Origin: JAUILA01 sp050289805
Lineage (GTDB): Bacteria > Bacteroidota > Bacteroidia > Cytophagales > Cyclobacteriaceae
Reading direction: 5' to 3'
Length of the DNA: 64,000 nt
Assembly (NCBI GenBank): GCA_050289805.1
Contig: JBNKGL010000017.1
Location: 24,129 to 88,128 of the forward strand
The translations under genes and the position numbers were made by a program. The notes beneath the pieces are model-generated. The model did not search any database. It was not told the DNA's origin and saw nothing but the letters and a program-made list of their open reading frames with translations. Positions 1 to 9,495 of the stretch are shown here, piece by piece (positions within the stretch are counted from its first letter, which is position 1; each line of letters opens with the position of its first letter).

Positions 1-316
1 CCTTAACACATCGCTCATTGGTCTGATCAATAAAACCGACAACAGCTGCCTGTCCCCCTGTATCGTACACCTTCGCGAATAAAAGATCCATGAACATGTC
101 TACCTTCATATCAAGCGCTCCCGGAGTAGACGTTTTCGGCAGCCAGGCATCAACGATTGTGGATATAAATACGGCCTGATCTTCATTCAAAAACACCGGT
201 TGCCATGCAATCCTTGGTTGTTTCTGGCATGATTGAAGTAGTGAAAAAAGTGTTGAGGCCGAAACGGCGGTTCCGGAAATCAGCAAAGTCTTTTGTAATG
301 CTTCTCGTCTTTTCAT
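1..316 (-). CDS. Gluconate 2-dehydrogenase subunit 3-like protein (partial, C-terminus outside window)
   Basis: Only the first 105 codons are present; the gene runs off the left edge. The N-terminus MKRREALQKTLL followed by a hydrophobic stretch and a Cys (LLQSC) resembles the twin-arginine-like leader of gluconate 2-dehydrogenase subunit 3 family proteins. The segment with the LPKTSTPGALD motif around residue 60 is typical of that family. The ATG lies 2 bp after the TGA of the GMC oxidoreductase, so the two are almost certainly translated from one message. In Bacteroidota this small exported protein regularly accompanies a GMC flavoprotein; it is assumed to help export or maturation of the complex. 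The exact role is inferred from pairing and is not visible in the sequence. Confidence 0.8.
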   Translation of the reverse strand, partial: MKRREALQKTLLISGTAVSASTLFSLLQSCQKQPRIAWQPVFLNEDQAVFISTIVDAWLPKTSTPGALDMKVDMFMDLLFAKVYDTGGQAAVVGFIDQTNERCVK

Positions 317-318
317 GA

Positions 319-2025
319 TCAGAGGTTATTTTTTTTCAATTCAGCGACAGCATGATTTGCCGCTCTGGCGGTCAGTGCCATGTATGTCAATGAAGGATTT
401 ACACAGGATGAAGATGTCATACAGGCTCCATCCGTTACAAATACATTTTTGCAGGCATGGATCTGATTCATGCCGTTTAGTACAGACGTCTTCGGATCAC
501 GTCCCATTCTCGCAGTACCCATTTCATGGATTCCAAATCCCGGCTCATGTTCATTATCAAATCCTATGATATTTTTCAGACCAACAGTTTCAAGCATTTC
601 AACTGCGTCTGCCTGAATCTGTTTGTTGAGTGCCTTCTCATTTTCCTTGAATTCACAATCAATTGCCAGCGTTGGTTGCCCCCATTTATCAACATTGTCG
701 GTGTCGAGCGTGACCTTATTATCATGGTAGGGCAGGCATTCTGCAAAACCGGTAATGAAGAATTCCCACGGGCCGGGCTTCATCATGCGGTCCTTGTAAT
801 CTCCTCCGAAATCCTCTTCATTCACACCTGATCCCCACCCCGTGCGGTAGCCCGCACCCTGGTATCCAAAGCCCCGAAGGAATTTATCAGATTTCGTTTT
901 CTCATCAATATTCCAGTACCGCGGAATATAAATGCCATTTGGTCTGCGGCCCTTATAATACTTATCGTCAAATCCATCCACGACTCCTGTCGCACCGATG
1001 CGGTAAGTATGATCCATCAGGTTATGTCCAAGCTCTCCGCTGTCATTGCCCAGTCCGTTTTCGAAGCGGCCGGAAACCGAATTCAAAAGGATCTGGGTTG
1101 TGCCAAGCGTTGACGCGTTGCAAAAAATGATGCGCGCTGAATATTCTAGAACTTCATTTGTTTCGGAATCGATGATACGGACCCCTGTGGCTTTGTTCTT
1201 CTGGTCATCATAAATGATGGATTGTACAATCGAATACGGGCGTATAGTAAGATTGCCTGTAGCATTTGCCGCAGGTAATGTTACCGCATTGCTGCTGAAA
1301 TAAGCCCCATAGGGACACCCCCTGCTGCATCGGTTCCGGTACTGGCATTGTCCGCGTCCATTCAACGGCTCCGTAAGGTGCGCAACCCGCCCAATAATCA
1401 TATTTCTTCCCGGAAATTCCTTTTCAATTCTGCCTTTGACATGTTTTTCAACACAATTGAGTTCCATGGGAGGAAGAAAATGGCTGTCAGGCAATTGGGG
1501 AAGACCAAGTGCTTCGCCACTTATACCCGCATATTTTTCAACATACGTATACCAGGGCTCAATATCCTTATATCGAATGGGCCAGTCAACCCCGTAGCCG
1601 TCTTTCGCATTGGCTTCAAAATCAAGGTCACTCCAGCGATAGGTTTGCTTTCCCCACAACAGCGAGCGCCCGCCCATCTGATGCCCCCGTACCCACAGGA
1701 AAGGTTTAACTTCGGTATAGGGATTATCCTTATCATTCGCATAAAAGTGCTCGGTATCCTTTCCAATGAAGCCAGTACGAACTCCGATATAGTGCTTTTC
1801 ACGCTCTTCAGGTGTCAGAGCGCCACGAAGTTCATAATCCCATGGATCGTCATTCATGGTGGTGTAATCCTTAATATGTTCTACCAGCCTGCCGCGTTCC
1901 AGCACGAGCGTATTTAAGCCATTTTCACATAGTTCCTTTGCAGCCCAACCGCCACTGATTCCTGACCCGATAACAATTGCGTCATAGGTCATTTGCTGCT
2001 TCGCATCGATATTGAAGTTTGCCAT
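319..2025 (-). CDS. GMC family FAD-dependent oxidoreductase
   Basis: 568-residue flavoprotein of the glucose-methanol-choline oxidoreductase family. Residues 15-30 carry the dinucleotide-binding motif (IVIGSGISGG), and an ELERG-like ribose-binding segment follows (LVLERGR). The C-terminus has the GMC_oxred_C pattern with HEMGTARMG and a late VTDGACM...NPSLTYMALTARAA stretch. The cysteine-rich segment CQYRNRCSRGCPYGAYFSS near residue 235 is typical of the subgroup found in Bacteroidota. The protein has no signal peptide of its own, which fits co-export with the TAT-type small subunit encoded 2 bp downstream. It probably oxidises a sugar or polyol alcohol group; the substrate cannot be read from sequence. 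Confidence 0.9.
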   Translation of the reverse strand: MANFNIDAKQQMTYDAIVIGSGISGGWAAKELCENGLNTLVLERGRLVEHIKDYTTMNDDPWDYELRGALTPEEREKHYIGVRTGFIGKDTEHFYANDKDNPYTEVKPFLWVRGHQMGGRSLLWGKQTYRWSDLDFEANAKDGYGVDWPIRYKDIEPWYTYVEKYAGISGEALGLPQLPDSHFLPPMELNCVEKHVKGRIEKEFPGRNMIIGRVAHLTEPLNGRGQCQYRNRCSRGCPYGAYFSSNAVTLPAANATGNLTIRPYSIVQSIIYDDQKNKATGVRIIDSETNEVLEYSARIIFCNASTLGTTQILLNSVSGRFENGLGNDSGELGHNLMDHTYRIGATGVVDGFDDKYYKGRRPNGIYIPRYWNIDEKTKSDKFLRGFGYQGAGYRTGWGSGVNEEDFGGDYKDRMMKPGPWEFFITGFAECLPYHDNKVTLDTDNVDKWGQPTLAIDCEFKENEKALNKQIQADAVEMLETVGLKNIIGFDNEHEPGFGIHEMGTARMGRDPKTSVLNGMNQIHACKNVFVTDGACMTSSSCVNPSLTYMALTARAANHAVAELKKNNL

Positions 2026-2215
2026 TTCTTATGTTTTACACAGATGTGGAAGTTAGGGAAAAAATAGAATATTTTGAACCTGTTTATTCTTTTACAATGA
2101 GTCAAGGCTGTTGGATGAAACGATGAGGTCTGTGATTTTTTTAGGATCGGTTAATGAAATCCGTTTCCCTGTTTCAAAATTTAGCATGACATTTGTTATA
2201 GAATCTTAAAACTTT

Positions 2216-2659
2216 ATGCGACTAAGACTTTTACCATTCCTGTTCTTTATTTTGATCGTATCCGCTTGTGACGGTGACGAACCCACGCCGATTGGGAATG
2301 AAATGATTGGTGCTTATGCCGGCCTTTACTCCTATCGTGAACCACTGGGAATCACGACCACAATTACAGAAAACAGCAGCCTGATCATTTCCCGGAATGC
2401 AGACTTCTCCAGCCTGCTGAATGTGAGCCTGGAAGGATTTCCCCGTATCATGGTTTTAAGAAAAATATCATCTCATGGATCCAATGGATTTAGTGGCGAA
2501 GTTTATATATACGACATGCCTTCGGATGTTGGAATTGACGGTGAGGAAATTGCCGGCATTGGTTCGTTTGTCTACATACATGGAAGCCTGGACATCATAT
2601 GGACAGCAGACCGGATCAATACAGAGTGGCTCGTTTCCTTTGATGGGTCTAAAAAATAG
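2216..2659 (+). CDS. Predicted lipoprotein, unknown function
   Basis: 147 residues. The N-terminus MRLRLLPFLFFILIVSAC is a signal peptidase II leader with a VSAC lipobox, followed by DGDEPTP, so the protein should be anchored in the outer or inner membrane. The remainder is predicted beta-rich with no recognised domain. It is transcribed away from the GMC gene across a 190-bp divergent region in which I see no strong promoter consensus or hairpin. The next gene on the same strand begins about 100 bp later, so co-transcription with the glucosidase is possible. Function unknown. Confidence 0.65.
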   Translation: MRLRLLPFLFFILIVSACDGDEPTPIGNEMIGAYAGLYSYREPLGITTTITENSSLIISRNADFSSLLNVSLEGFPRIMVLRKISSHGSNGFSGEVYIYDMPSDVGIDGEEIAGIGSFVYIHGSLDIIWTADRINTEWLVSFDGSKK

Positions 2660-2763
2660 GGACGGCCATGATTCAATTGTAGCATGTCTTTAGACGACAT
2701 ATGCCATTTGCACTTCTGAATTCAGTTTTCAGAATTCTGTTATATTTATATAAAAGAATTGCT

Positions 2764-4500
2764 ATGAGATCCATTATCATCTTTGTCCTGACTTTCATAT
2801 GTATCGCCGGATGTGCGCCGCAGAATGAACCGATTACAGAAAGCGTTGATGTTGACCGTACATGGTGGAAGGAAGCAGTCATTTACCAGCTTTACCCGAG
2901 AAGTTTCAAGGATTCGGATGGTGATGGTGTGGGAGATCTTCGGGGTATCATCGAAAAACTTGATTATCTCCAGAGCCTGGGAATAACCATGGTATGGGTT
3001 AACCCGATCTATGGTTCCCCCAACGATGATAACGGTTATGATATCTCCGATTACCGGGCGATTATGGCTGAATTCGGAACAATGGAGGATTTTGATGAAA
3101 TGCTGAAAGGCATGCATGACCGTGGCATCAAATTCGTCATGGACGTAGTGGTAAATCACAGCAGCGATGAGCATGAATGGTTTAAACAATCCAGAAGCTC
3201 ACGTGATAATCCATACCGGGATTACTATCACTGGTGGCCGGCTGAAAAAGGAACACCCCCCTATCGCTGGAGCTTTTTCGACCCGGAGGGAAATGCCTGG
3301 CGGTATGATTCTTTAACAGATGCTTACTACCTGCATTACTTTTCCCGAAAGCAACCCGACCTGAACTGGGAAAACCCTGAGGTTCGCCAGGAAGTGTATG
3401 ATATCATGAAATTCTGGGCTGAAAAGGGTGTGGATGGGTTCCGGCTGGATGCATTCCAATTTGTATCGAAGGATACTACCTTTCCGGAATTTCCTGAAGG
3501 CTATGAAAAAAATGTAATAAAGTATTACGGCATGGGTCCTTATTTACATGATTACCTCCGAGAAATGTACGACGAGGTATTCAGCCAATATGATGTTTTT
3601 GCGGTATCCGAAGGAGCCGGCAGTACTTTTGAAGATGCCCATAATCTGGTGGATGCTGACAGGAACGAACTTCAGATGGCCTACCATTTCGAAGGCGTTG
3701 ACCTTGTGAACGACCTCGACGGCTATACGCTTGATGAACTGCGAAACTCATTTTCCAAATGGGACAGCGCATTTGCCAATGAAGGCTGGATTTCCATATT
3801 CCTGGCAAATCATGATAATGCGCGCCTGGTAAGCCGCTATGGAAATGATTCCCCGGAATTCAGGGCCCCCTCTTCTAAAATGCTCAATACATTCATTCTT
3901 TCGATGCGTGGCACCCCGTATTGCTATTACGGAGATGAACTGGGTATGATCAATATTGATTTCGACAGCATTTCCCAGTACAGGGATATTGCCGCTATCA
4001 ACGGTTACCAGAAAGCGCTTTCCGAAGGAGCAGATATGGACGCTTTTATGGAACGACTCAACTTTCTTTCACGCGATAACGGCAGAACTCCCATGCAGTG
4101 GGATGATTCTCCGCATGCCGGCTTTACAACCGGTGTTCCATGGCTTCCGGTAAACGACAACTATACCGAGATCAATGTCGCAAATGAATCTGCCGACCCT
4201 AACAGCTGCCTGAATTACTTCAGGAAAATGGTGCAGCTTCGTAAAGACAATCCGGTACTGGTTTACGGAGATTACACAGTGGTGGCTCCTGAGCATCCGG
4301 ATGTATATGCCTACACAAGGGAACTGGACGGAGAGGCTATGCTGGTTATTCTTAACTTCTCATCAACAGGGCAGCTGATCAATATTCCGTCCAGTCTGGA
4401 AACCGGAGAAATACTGATCAATAATTACCCTGGGATTAACGTTGAGGGCGACGAATTAAATCTCCTACCCTATCAGGCAATCATATTCCAATTGAATTGA
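2764..4500 (+). CDS. GH13 alpha-glucosidase-like lipoprotein
   Basis: Glycoside hydrolase family 13 enzyme of the oligo-1,6-glucosidase/alpha-glucosidase type. I place the start at the ATG at 2764 because it begins a clean lipoprotein leader (MRSIIIFVLTFICIAGC, Cys17); the frame is open 21 codons further upstream without one. The mature part opens with WWKEAVIYQLYPRSF. Catalytic signatures, numbered from this start, are region I DVVVNH (D127), region II GFRLDA (nucleophile D229), region III VSEGAG (acid/base E283) and region IV NHDNARLVSRYG (H350, D351). The length of 578 residues is normal. A lipid-anchored enzyme of this type would cut alpha-glucosides in the periplasm or on the cell surface. 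It converges on the cytochrome-fusion gene with 22 bp between stops. Confidence 0.9.
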   Translation: MRSIIIFVLTFICIAGCAPQNEPITESVDVDRTWWKEAVIYQLYPRSFKDSDGDGVGDLRGIIEKLDYLQSLGITMVWVNPIYGSPNDDNGYDISDYRAIMAEFGTMEDFDEMLKGMHDRGIKFVMDVVVNHSSDEHEWFKQSRSSRDNPYRDYYHWWPAEKGTPPYRWSFFDPEGNAWRYDSLTDAYYLHYFSRKQPDLNWENPEVRQEVYDIMKFWAEKGVDGFRLDAFQFVSKDTTFPEFPEGYEKNVIKYYGMGPYLHDYLREMYDEVFSQYDVFAVSEGAGSTFEDAHNLVDADRNELQMAYHFEGVDLVNDLDGYTLDELRNSFSKWDSAFANEGWISIFLANHDNARLVSRYGNDSPEFRAPSSKMLNTFILSMRGTPYCYYGDELGMINIDFDSISQYRDIAAINGYQKALSEGADMDAFMERLNFLSRDNGRTPMQWDDSPHAGFTTGVPWLPVNDNYTEINVANESADPNSCLNYFRKMVQLRKDNPVLVYGDYTVVAPEHPDVYAYTRELDGEAMLVILNFSSTGQLINIPSSLETGEILINNYPGINVEGDELNLLPYQAIIFQLN

Positions 4501-4522
4501 TTATCAAGAGGTTAAGAAGCAA

Positions 4523-6136
4523 TTAGTTGTTTGAATTTGATAAGCTGAGAAGATAATCCAGAAGAGCATTCTTTTCTTCTTCAGTTGCATCGCTCAGTAA
4601 CCCCTCATACATAAGTGATTGCATTACAACCTCTTCTTCCGCAATATCTTCCCTGGAAACATCCACGATTTTGTTTCCGACTACCATGATTTTAAGCTGA
4701 TGTTCATCGGCATTCACAACCCTGCCGATGAGTACATCACCATTATTCAAAACAAGCCGGGTTGGGGCCATACTGGGCTTTATACGTTTGTTGGGGTATA
4801 GAATCTCTTCCAACAGTTCTTCCCGGCTGTATACACGGGCTATATCCTTAAGGTTGGGTCCAAGTAATTCAGTCTTACCGTCTATCGCATGACAGGCGAA
4901 GCAAACACGGTCTGTAAATAGTTTTTCGCCAAGCGCAAGTACCGACTCATCTACGTCTTCCTGGGCAATTCTTTGAGGGTCATATACTTCCGTTTCCACC
5001 CAATCTGCTGGTATCAATCTGTAAATTGCGCCATCCGGCTGATCCAGCGCCTGGTACCAATAGTCTGTCTGGCCAACTTGTGTGACATATATACTGCCAT
5101 CTTCACCCAATGCAATATCAGATAATTTAGGCAGATCCGTTACAAGCGGCCTTTCCTCAAATGCGTAATTTCCATCAGCGTCACGTGTCACCCTCACCTT
5201 TCCAATGGATCCACGCTTCCACCGCTCTCCGGGGCCGTAGTATGATATAAATAAATCCTGCCCGGTTTCATCCGGAGCAGCAAATTCAATCCCCGATGGC
5301 GCCACATCATACGTCAGATCAAGCACGGGGTCAACCTGGTCCGGATGGTTCGTATATTTTTCTGGATTGTGGCCGTAATAGGCATTCTGTATGGCAATGT
5401 TCAACTCTTCTGTAGGGTTTCCTCCCCCCTCATTATCAATAAAAAAGAGTGTTCCATTTGCGTCGAATGACATGCCGGGCACCGATCGCAATCCGATAGC
5501 ATATTGCTCCAGTTCATTACCGTCATATCGAAGAAGTGACCCCCTCAGGCCATCAGGATCTGTCGCCGGACTGGCATTCCAGGAATCTGTAGTCAGAACA
5601 AAATAAAGATCACCATTCTGATCAAATGTTAATCCCGAGGTCCATTCATACGGATGTTCACTGTAGGGAATATCACTGAAATACACATAACTTGAATCAG
5701 CCAGGCCGTCCGCATCCTGATCCAGGTAAACGCGAATCTGATCTGAAGCACCCACGTAAAGCGCGTCGCCTCTGAACGTCATACTGGCAGGGGCACGAAG
5801 GCCATCTTCGCTTACATTGCAAAATAAAACAGCCTGATCTTCTAATCCGTCATCATCTGTATCCCTGATCGAATAAATTTCACCGGTATTATTTGATACG
5901 TACATTACATTTTCAGGCCCCTGAATAATCTGAACAGGATTCCAGATTTTCACGTCTCCGTCCAGGTTCAATTTAACGACTGCATATTTGTCAAAAACAT
6001 GAACATCCGGGTCGATTTGGGCGCGAAGGCTGGCTTCGCTGAGAGTTCCATTTTCTTGTTCTGGTGGATTAGAGCATGCGGAAATTAACAGCACGCATAA
6101 CAGCAGGATCTTGCTGTTTGAAGCATAAGAATTCAT
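4523..6136 (-). CDS. Exported beta-propeller dehydrogenase-like lipoprotein with C-terminal cytochrome c domain
   Basis: 537 residues. The leader MNSYASNSKILLLCVLLISAC has a lipobox at Cys21. Residues 50-390 look like the PQQ/NHL-type propeller of soluble sugar dehydrogenase-like proteins (repeated DxDxDG and GxxY segments such as DTDDDGLED and DQDADGLAD). The C-terminal 130 residues carry one haem c attachment site, CFACH (C412, C415, H416), in the arrangement of the putative haem-binding domain common in Planctomycetes and Bacteroidota. It probably oxidises a sugar or related alcohol outside the cytoplasm and passes electrons to the respiratory chain. Substrate and cofactor are not determinable here. 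Confidence 0.75.
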   Translation of the reverse strand: MNSYASNSKILLLCVLLISACSNPPEQENGTLSEASLRAQIDPDVHVFDKYAVVKLNLDGDVKIWNPVQIIQGPENVMYVSNNTGEIYSIRDTDDDGLEDQAVLFCNVSEDGLRAPASMTFRGDALYVGASDQIRVYLDQDADGLADSSYVYFSDIPYSEHPYEWTSGLTFDQNGDLYFVLTTDSWNASPATDPDGLRGSLLRYDGNELEQYAIGLRSVPGMSFDANGTLFFIDNEGGGNPTEELNIAIQNAYYGHNPEKYTNHPDQVDPVLDLTYDVAPSGIEFAAPDETGQDLFISYYGPGERWKRGSIGKVRVTRDADGNYAFEERPLVTDLPKLSDIALGEDGSIYVTQVGQTDYWYQALDQPDGAIYRLIPADWVETEVYDPQRIAQEDVDESVLALGEKLFTDRVCFACHAIDGKTELLGPNLKDIARVYSREELLEEILYPNKRIKPSMAPTRLVLNNGDVLIGRVVNADEHQLKIMVVGNKIVDVSREDIAEEEVVMQSLMYEGLLSDATEEEKNALLDYLLSLSNSNN

Positions 6137-6156
6137 TGGTTGGTTGGTTGATTGGG
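6137..6156. repeat. CCAA tetranucleotide repeat abutting a start codon
   Basis: On the minus strand the 20 bases directly before the ATG of the propeller-cytochrome lipoprotein consist of CCAA/CCAACCAA-type units (about four TTGG units on the plus strand, one interrupted). This is where a ribosome binding site would be, and no purine-rich Shine-Dalgarno sequence is present. It could be chance, a leader element, or a short slippage-prone tract. Confidence 0.45.
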
Positions 6157-6264
6157 AAGAGAATATATTACAATTATTAACTCAGGTCAACCCTATCAAT
6201 TCAGCGGCAAGCTTAATTTACTGAAAGTCAAAATGATGAGAGCTCAAAAAAATGCTTTCTCCAG

Positions 6265-7302
6265 TTATTTAGCAGGTATCTGCTGACTCAAACAGTGTAA
6301 TGTGCCAAAACCCCAGATAAGATCAATGGCGCTTATGGGAATGATTTCCCGACCAGGGAAACATGCTGCCAGTGTATCTAGAGCGATTCGATCATTCGGA
6401 TCATTGAATACGGGTACGAGCACACGCGAATTGATGATGAGAAAATTGGCATAACTTGCGGGCAGGCGTAATCCATCAAAAATCAATTTCTGCGGCATAG
6501 GGAGCTCAGCGATATTGGGCTGTTTTCCATCTGCTAGCCTGGACTTACGTAGTCTTTCAAGGTTGTCTTTTAGCGGAACATGATTTCTGTCTTTACGGGA
6601 TGATTCATACACCGTCACAATCGTATCTTCATTCACGAATCGGCACAAGTCATCGATATGCCCGTGCGTGTCATCACCTTCAATTCCATCTCCCATCCAA
6701 ATCACCTGACGTATACCCAGGTAGCGTTCAAAGACTTCTTCGTACATCTCACGATTAAACCCGGCGTTACGAACCTGAATTTTTGGATGAAGCAGGCACT
6801 CTTCCGATGTCAGTAGTGTTCCCTTTCCATTGGAATCAATAGCACCGCCTTCCAGAACAACCGGATTATGCTGATACATAACCCTGTCAATCGGAATTCC
6901 AAGTTCTTTTGATATCCGGGCAGGAACATGCTTATCGAGATGATAATTTGAATATTTCGCCCATCCGTTAAAGTTAAAATTCAGGGCAACCCGATCTTTC
7001 CCTTTTTTCACAATGATAGGGCCGCTGTCACGCATCCAGCTTCGGTTTGTTTTCTGATGGATAAAGCGAATATTGCCGAGATTAACGTCAGCAATGGAAA
7101 GCCATTCATTGACGCGTATTTCAAACACTTCATCTATGACGATCAGGTAGACAATTTCAACTGCCGCGACTTTTTTGATAAACTCAACGAAAGCCCATTT
7201 GACGGCTTCATACTTGCCCGGCCAATCATTGCCATTGTGCGGAAAACATAGCAGTACACCCTCTTGCTTCTCCCATTCAGCAGGAAATCGATATTCACTC
7301 AT
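6265..7302 (-). CDS. aguA: Agmatine deiminase
   Basis: 345 residues, normal length for the peptidyl-arginine-deiminase-like agmatine deiminases. It converts agmatine to N-carbamoylputrescine plus ammonia. The conserved WMRDSGPI segment is at residues 89-96, EGGAID near residue 152, the GDDTHGHIDD motif with its catalytic His near residue 210, and the nucleophilic Cys at C337 in the segment GTLHCLSQQ close to the C-terminus. The start is 1 bp after the stop of the amidase gene, so the two form an operon for making putrescine from agmatine. No signal peptide; cytoplasmic. Confidence 0.95.
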   Translation of the reverse strand: MSEYRFPAEWEKQEGVLLCFPHNGNDWPGKYEAVKWAFVEFIKKVAAVEIVYLIVIDEVFEIRVNEWLSIADVNLGNIRFIHQKTNRSWMRDSGPIIVKKGKDRVALNFNFNGWAKYSNYHLDKHVPARISKELGIPIDRVMYQHNPVVLEGGAIDSNGKGTLLTSEECLLHPKIQVRNAGFNREMYEEVFERYLGIRQVIWMGDGIEGDDTHGHIDDLCRFVNEDTIVTVYESSRKDRNHVPLKDNLERLRKSRLADGKQPNIAELPMPQKLIFDGLRLPASYANFLIINSRVLVPVFNDPNDRIALDTLAACFPGREIIPISAIDLIWGFGTLHCLSQQIPAK

Positions 7303-7303
7303 T

Positions 7304-8191
7304 TCAGTCGATCGCTCTCTTTGTCAAATCACTAAACGCATCTATACGTCTGTCCCGAAAGAAAGGCCAGTTCTGACGAACATTCTCCTGTAATGCCAAA
7401 TCAACTTCTGCGATCAGAATTTCTTCCTTATCGTGGGAAGCCTGGGCAAGGATCTCGCCCTGGGGGCCTGCGATGAATGAGCTTCCCCAAAATTCGATAC
7501 CATTGGTATCCGGCACATACTTTTCCAATCCAATCCTGTTGGCAGCGGCCACATAAACGCCATTGGCCACTGCATGCCCTTTCATTACGTTCATCCATGC
7601 ACCATGCTGATTGACCCCGAACTCTTCCTTTTCTGTAGGGTGCCAGCCTATCGCCGTCGGATAAAACAAGACTTCGGCTCCTTTTAGTGCTGTAATTCTG
7701 GCGGCTTCAGGATACCACTGATCCCAGCAAATCAGAGTTCCTATCTTACCCTTGCCGGTTTCTATCGCCTGAAATCCCAGATCCCCGGGAGTAAAATAAA
7801 ACTTCTCATAAAAATGAGGATCATCGGGAATGTGCATTTTTCGGTAAAGTCCGGCTCTCCTCCCATCAGTATCAATTATATAAGCGCTGTTATGATATAT
7901 CCCCGACATGCGCTTTTCAAAGAAGGGCACAATGATTACAACACCAAGATCTTTTGCCAGCGCACTGAAGGCACTGAATGAGGGACCATCCAGTGTTTCA
8001 GCGTATTTAAAGTTTTCAACATCCTCACTCTGACAAAAATAATGACTACTGTATAACTCAGGTATGAGGATCACCTCCGCACCATTTGCGGCGGCATCCC
8101 TGACCCATTGAAGACATTTCTCCAGATTAATGGAAGGAGTATTATTCAGGTTTAGCTGAATAACCGCTATAGAATAATTGGTTTTAGGCAT
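7304..8191 (-). CDS. aguB: N-carbamoylputrescine amidase
   Basis: 295-residue nitrilase-superfamily hydrolase. The Glu-Lys-Cys triad is readable as E45 (LIPEL), K118 (YRKMHIPDD) and C155 (TLICWDQWYPEAAR). The PHFYEKFYFTPGD segment and overall length match the N-carbamoylputrescine amidase subgroup. It hydrolyses N-carbamoylputrescine to putrescine, CO2 and ammonia, completing the step begun by the agmatine deiminase encoded 1 bp downstream. Together they supply putrescine for polyamine synthesis. Cytoplasmic, first gene of the operon. Confidence 0.95.
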   Translation of the reverse strand: MPKTNYSIAVIQLNLNNTPSINLEKCLQWVRDAAANGAEVILIPELYSSHYFCQSEDVENFKYAETLDGPSFSAFSALAKDLGVVIIVPFFEKRMSGIYHNSAYIIDTDGRRAGLYRKMHIPDDPHFYEKFYFTPGDLGFQAIETGKGKIGTLICWDQWYPEAARITALKGAEVLFYPTAIGWHPTEKEEFGVNQHGAWMNVMKGHAVANGVYVAAANRIGLEKYVPDTNGIEFWGSSFIAGPQGEILAQASHDKEEILIAEVDLALQENVRQNWPFFRDRRIDAFSDLTKRAID

Positions 8192-8209
8192 TTCAAAGTC
8201 TTTTCAGTG

Positions 8210-8217
8210 CAAAACTA
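8210..8217 (-). promoter_or_regulatory. Possible Bacteroidota-type -7 element upstream of aguB
   Basis: On the minus strand this reads TAGTTTTG followed by C, a full match to the TAnnTTTGY -7 consensus of Bacteroidota housekeeping promoters. It would place the transcript start about 10-15 nt before the aguB ATG. No convincing TTG -33 element lies 17-21 bp upstream, so this is tentative. Confidence 0.3.
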
Positions 8218-8260
8218 CTTTTTGCGAATTAATTATCCCACTGATCACCCTGCGCAATAA

Positions 8261-9427
8261 TTATTCAAATTCGATACATACCGGGGAGCCTACTTCCATT
8301 CGTTGACCGGTAGATTCCATGCTTCCTGTTTCCGTATCGATACGCGCGCTTATAATGGAATTTGCCTGTTCATTTGCAATCAGAAGATAACCACCATCCG
8401 GACTTATCGCAAAATTTCTTGGCCAATTGACGCCTTCTGTGAAAAAGGAAGAAAGTGTGAGGGTCCCGTCTTCAGCGATCGTATAGCTTACAATGCTGTC
8501 ATGACCGCGATTTGAGCCAAAAAGAAGCCGGCCATTGGGATGAACATGAATGTCTGCGCATTTATTATCACCGCTAAATTCATCAGGAAGTGTGCCGATG
8601 GTTTGTATTTCATTCATAATACCGGATTCAGGATCATAGCTGAATACGGAGATCGTCGCGTTGAGCTCATTAATCACATATACGAAGTTTCCATTGGGAT
8701 GGAAGGAAATATGGCGGGGACCGGCGCCGGGAGCTACTTCCGCAAAAGCCGGCGCATTTGGAACGAGAGCGCCATCGGCACCAACGGCATAGATCATGAT
8801 CTTATCAGTCCCAAGATCTGCCGACAAGGCATAACGTTCATTGGGGGCCAGAATAATGCTGTGTGCATGCGGTCCTTCCTGCCTGGAAGCATTCGGTCCT
8901 GAGCCTTCGTGTTGTTTAACCCAGGAATCACCGAGGAATCCACCATCTGAAGATATTGCGGCGGATATAACATTCCCGGAACCATAATTAGCAGCCAAAA
9001 CAAACTGGCCGGCATTATCGGTTGAAATGTAGCAGGCATATGTGCCCTTACTTGATGTGGTGTCTAGCGGCATCAGTTTACCCGGACTTTGAACTTCATA
9101 TGCCATCAGTGAAGATTCTCCTGATTCGGTGAGGCTTTCATTAACTGAATAGAGGTTGGAGCCGGTAGAACTCAGGGTCAGGAAAGAAGGGTTACCAGCC
9201 TCCGCTGCAAGCGATAAATCTTTAAAACTTCCATCAGAAGGATCAAAAATCGCATAATAGATTCCTTCGCTGATGCCGTTCGTATAGGTTCCGATGTAGA
9301 ATCCAGCAGGAGCCGTTATTTCTGGTTCAGTCACTTCTTGCAATGTTTCCTCCTGTTTTGACTGATCTCCTGAGCATGCCGAAATCAGGATGGCGCAGAG
9401 GCCGTAAATTATCATTTCCCTTTTCAT
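8261..9427 (-). CDS. Lactonase family (7-bladed propeller) lipoprotein
   Basis: 388 residues from the ATG at 9427. That start gives the lipoprotein leader MKREMIIYGLCAILISAC; an in-frame ATG at 9448 is an alternative, and the frame stays open to a TTG at 9499. The mature protein is a lactonase/6-phosphogluconolactonase-type beta-propeller (PF10282), with the hallmark YVGTYT-like opening (FYIGTYTNG), AANYGSGNV, GPHAHS, GAGPRHISFHPNG and repeated AYVINEL/SPDGGYLLIANE blades. Because it is lipid-anchored outside the cytoplasm, a role in sugar-lactone hydrolysis downstream of exported sugar dehydrogenases is more likely than cytosolic 6-phosphogluconolactone hydrolysis. This is inference from location. 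Confidence 0.85.
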   Translation of the reverse strand: MKREMIIYGLCAILISACSGDQSKQEETLQEVTEPEITAPAGFYIGTYTNGISEGIYYAIFDPSDGSFKDLSLAAEAGNPSFLTLSSTGSNLYSVNESLTESGESSLMAYEVQSPGKLMPLDTTSSKGTYACYISTDNAGQFVLAANYGSGNVISAAISSDGGFLGDSWVKQHEGSGPNASRQEGPHAHSIILAPNERYALSADLGTDKIMIYAVGADGALVPNAPAFAEVAPGAGPRHISFHPNGNFVYVINELNATISVFSYDPESGIMNEIQTIGTLPDEFSGDNKCADIHVHPNGRLLFGSNRGHDSIVSYTIAEDGTLTLSSFFTEGVNWPRNFAISPDGGYLLIANEQANSIISARIDTETGSMESTGQRMEVGSPVCIEFE

Positions 9428-9495
9428 TCCGGAATATAGCAGTTTCATCTGAATAATTGCAATTGGCACTGCCTTCGGGTCATCGGTGATATGAC

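Noticed and set aside
319..2025. Long open frames on the plus strand inside the GMC gene (up to 189 codons)
   Set aside because: They are antisense shadows of a clear GMC coding sequence and have no family features.
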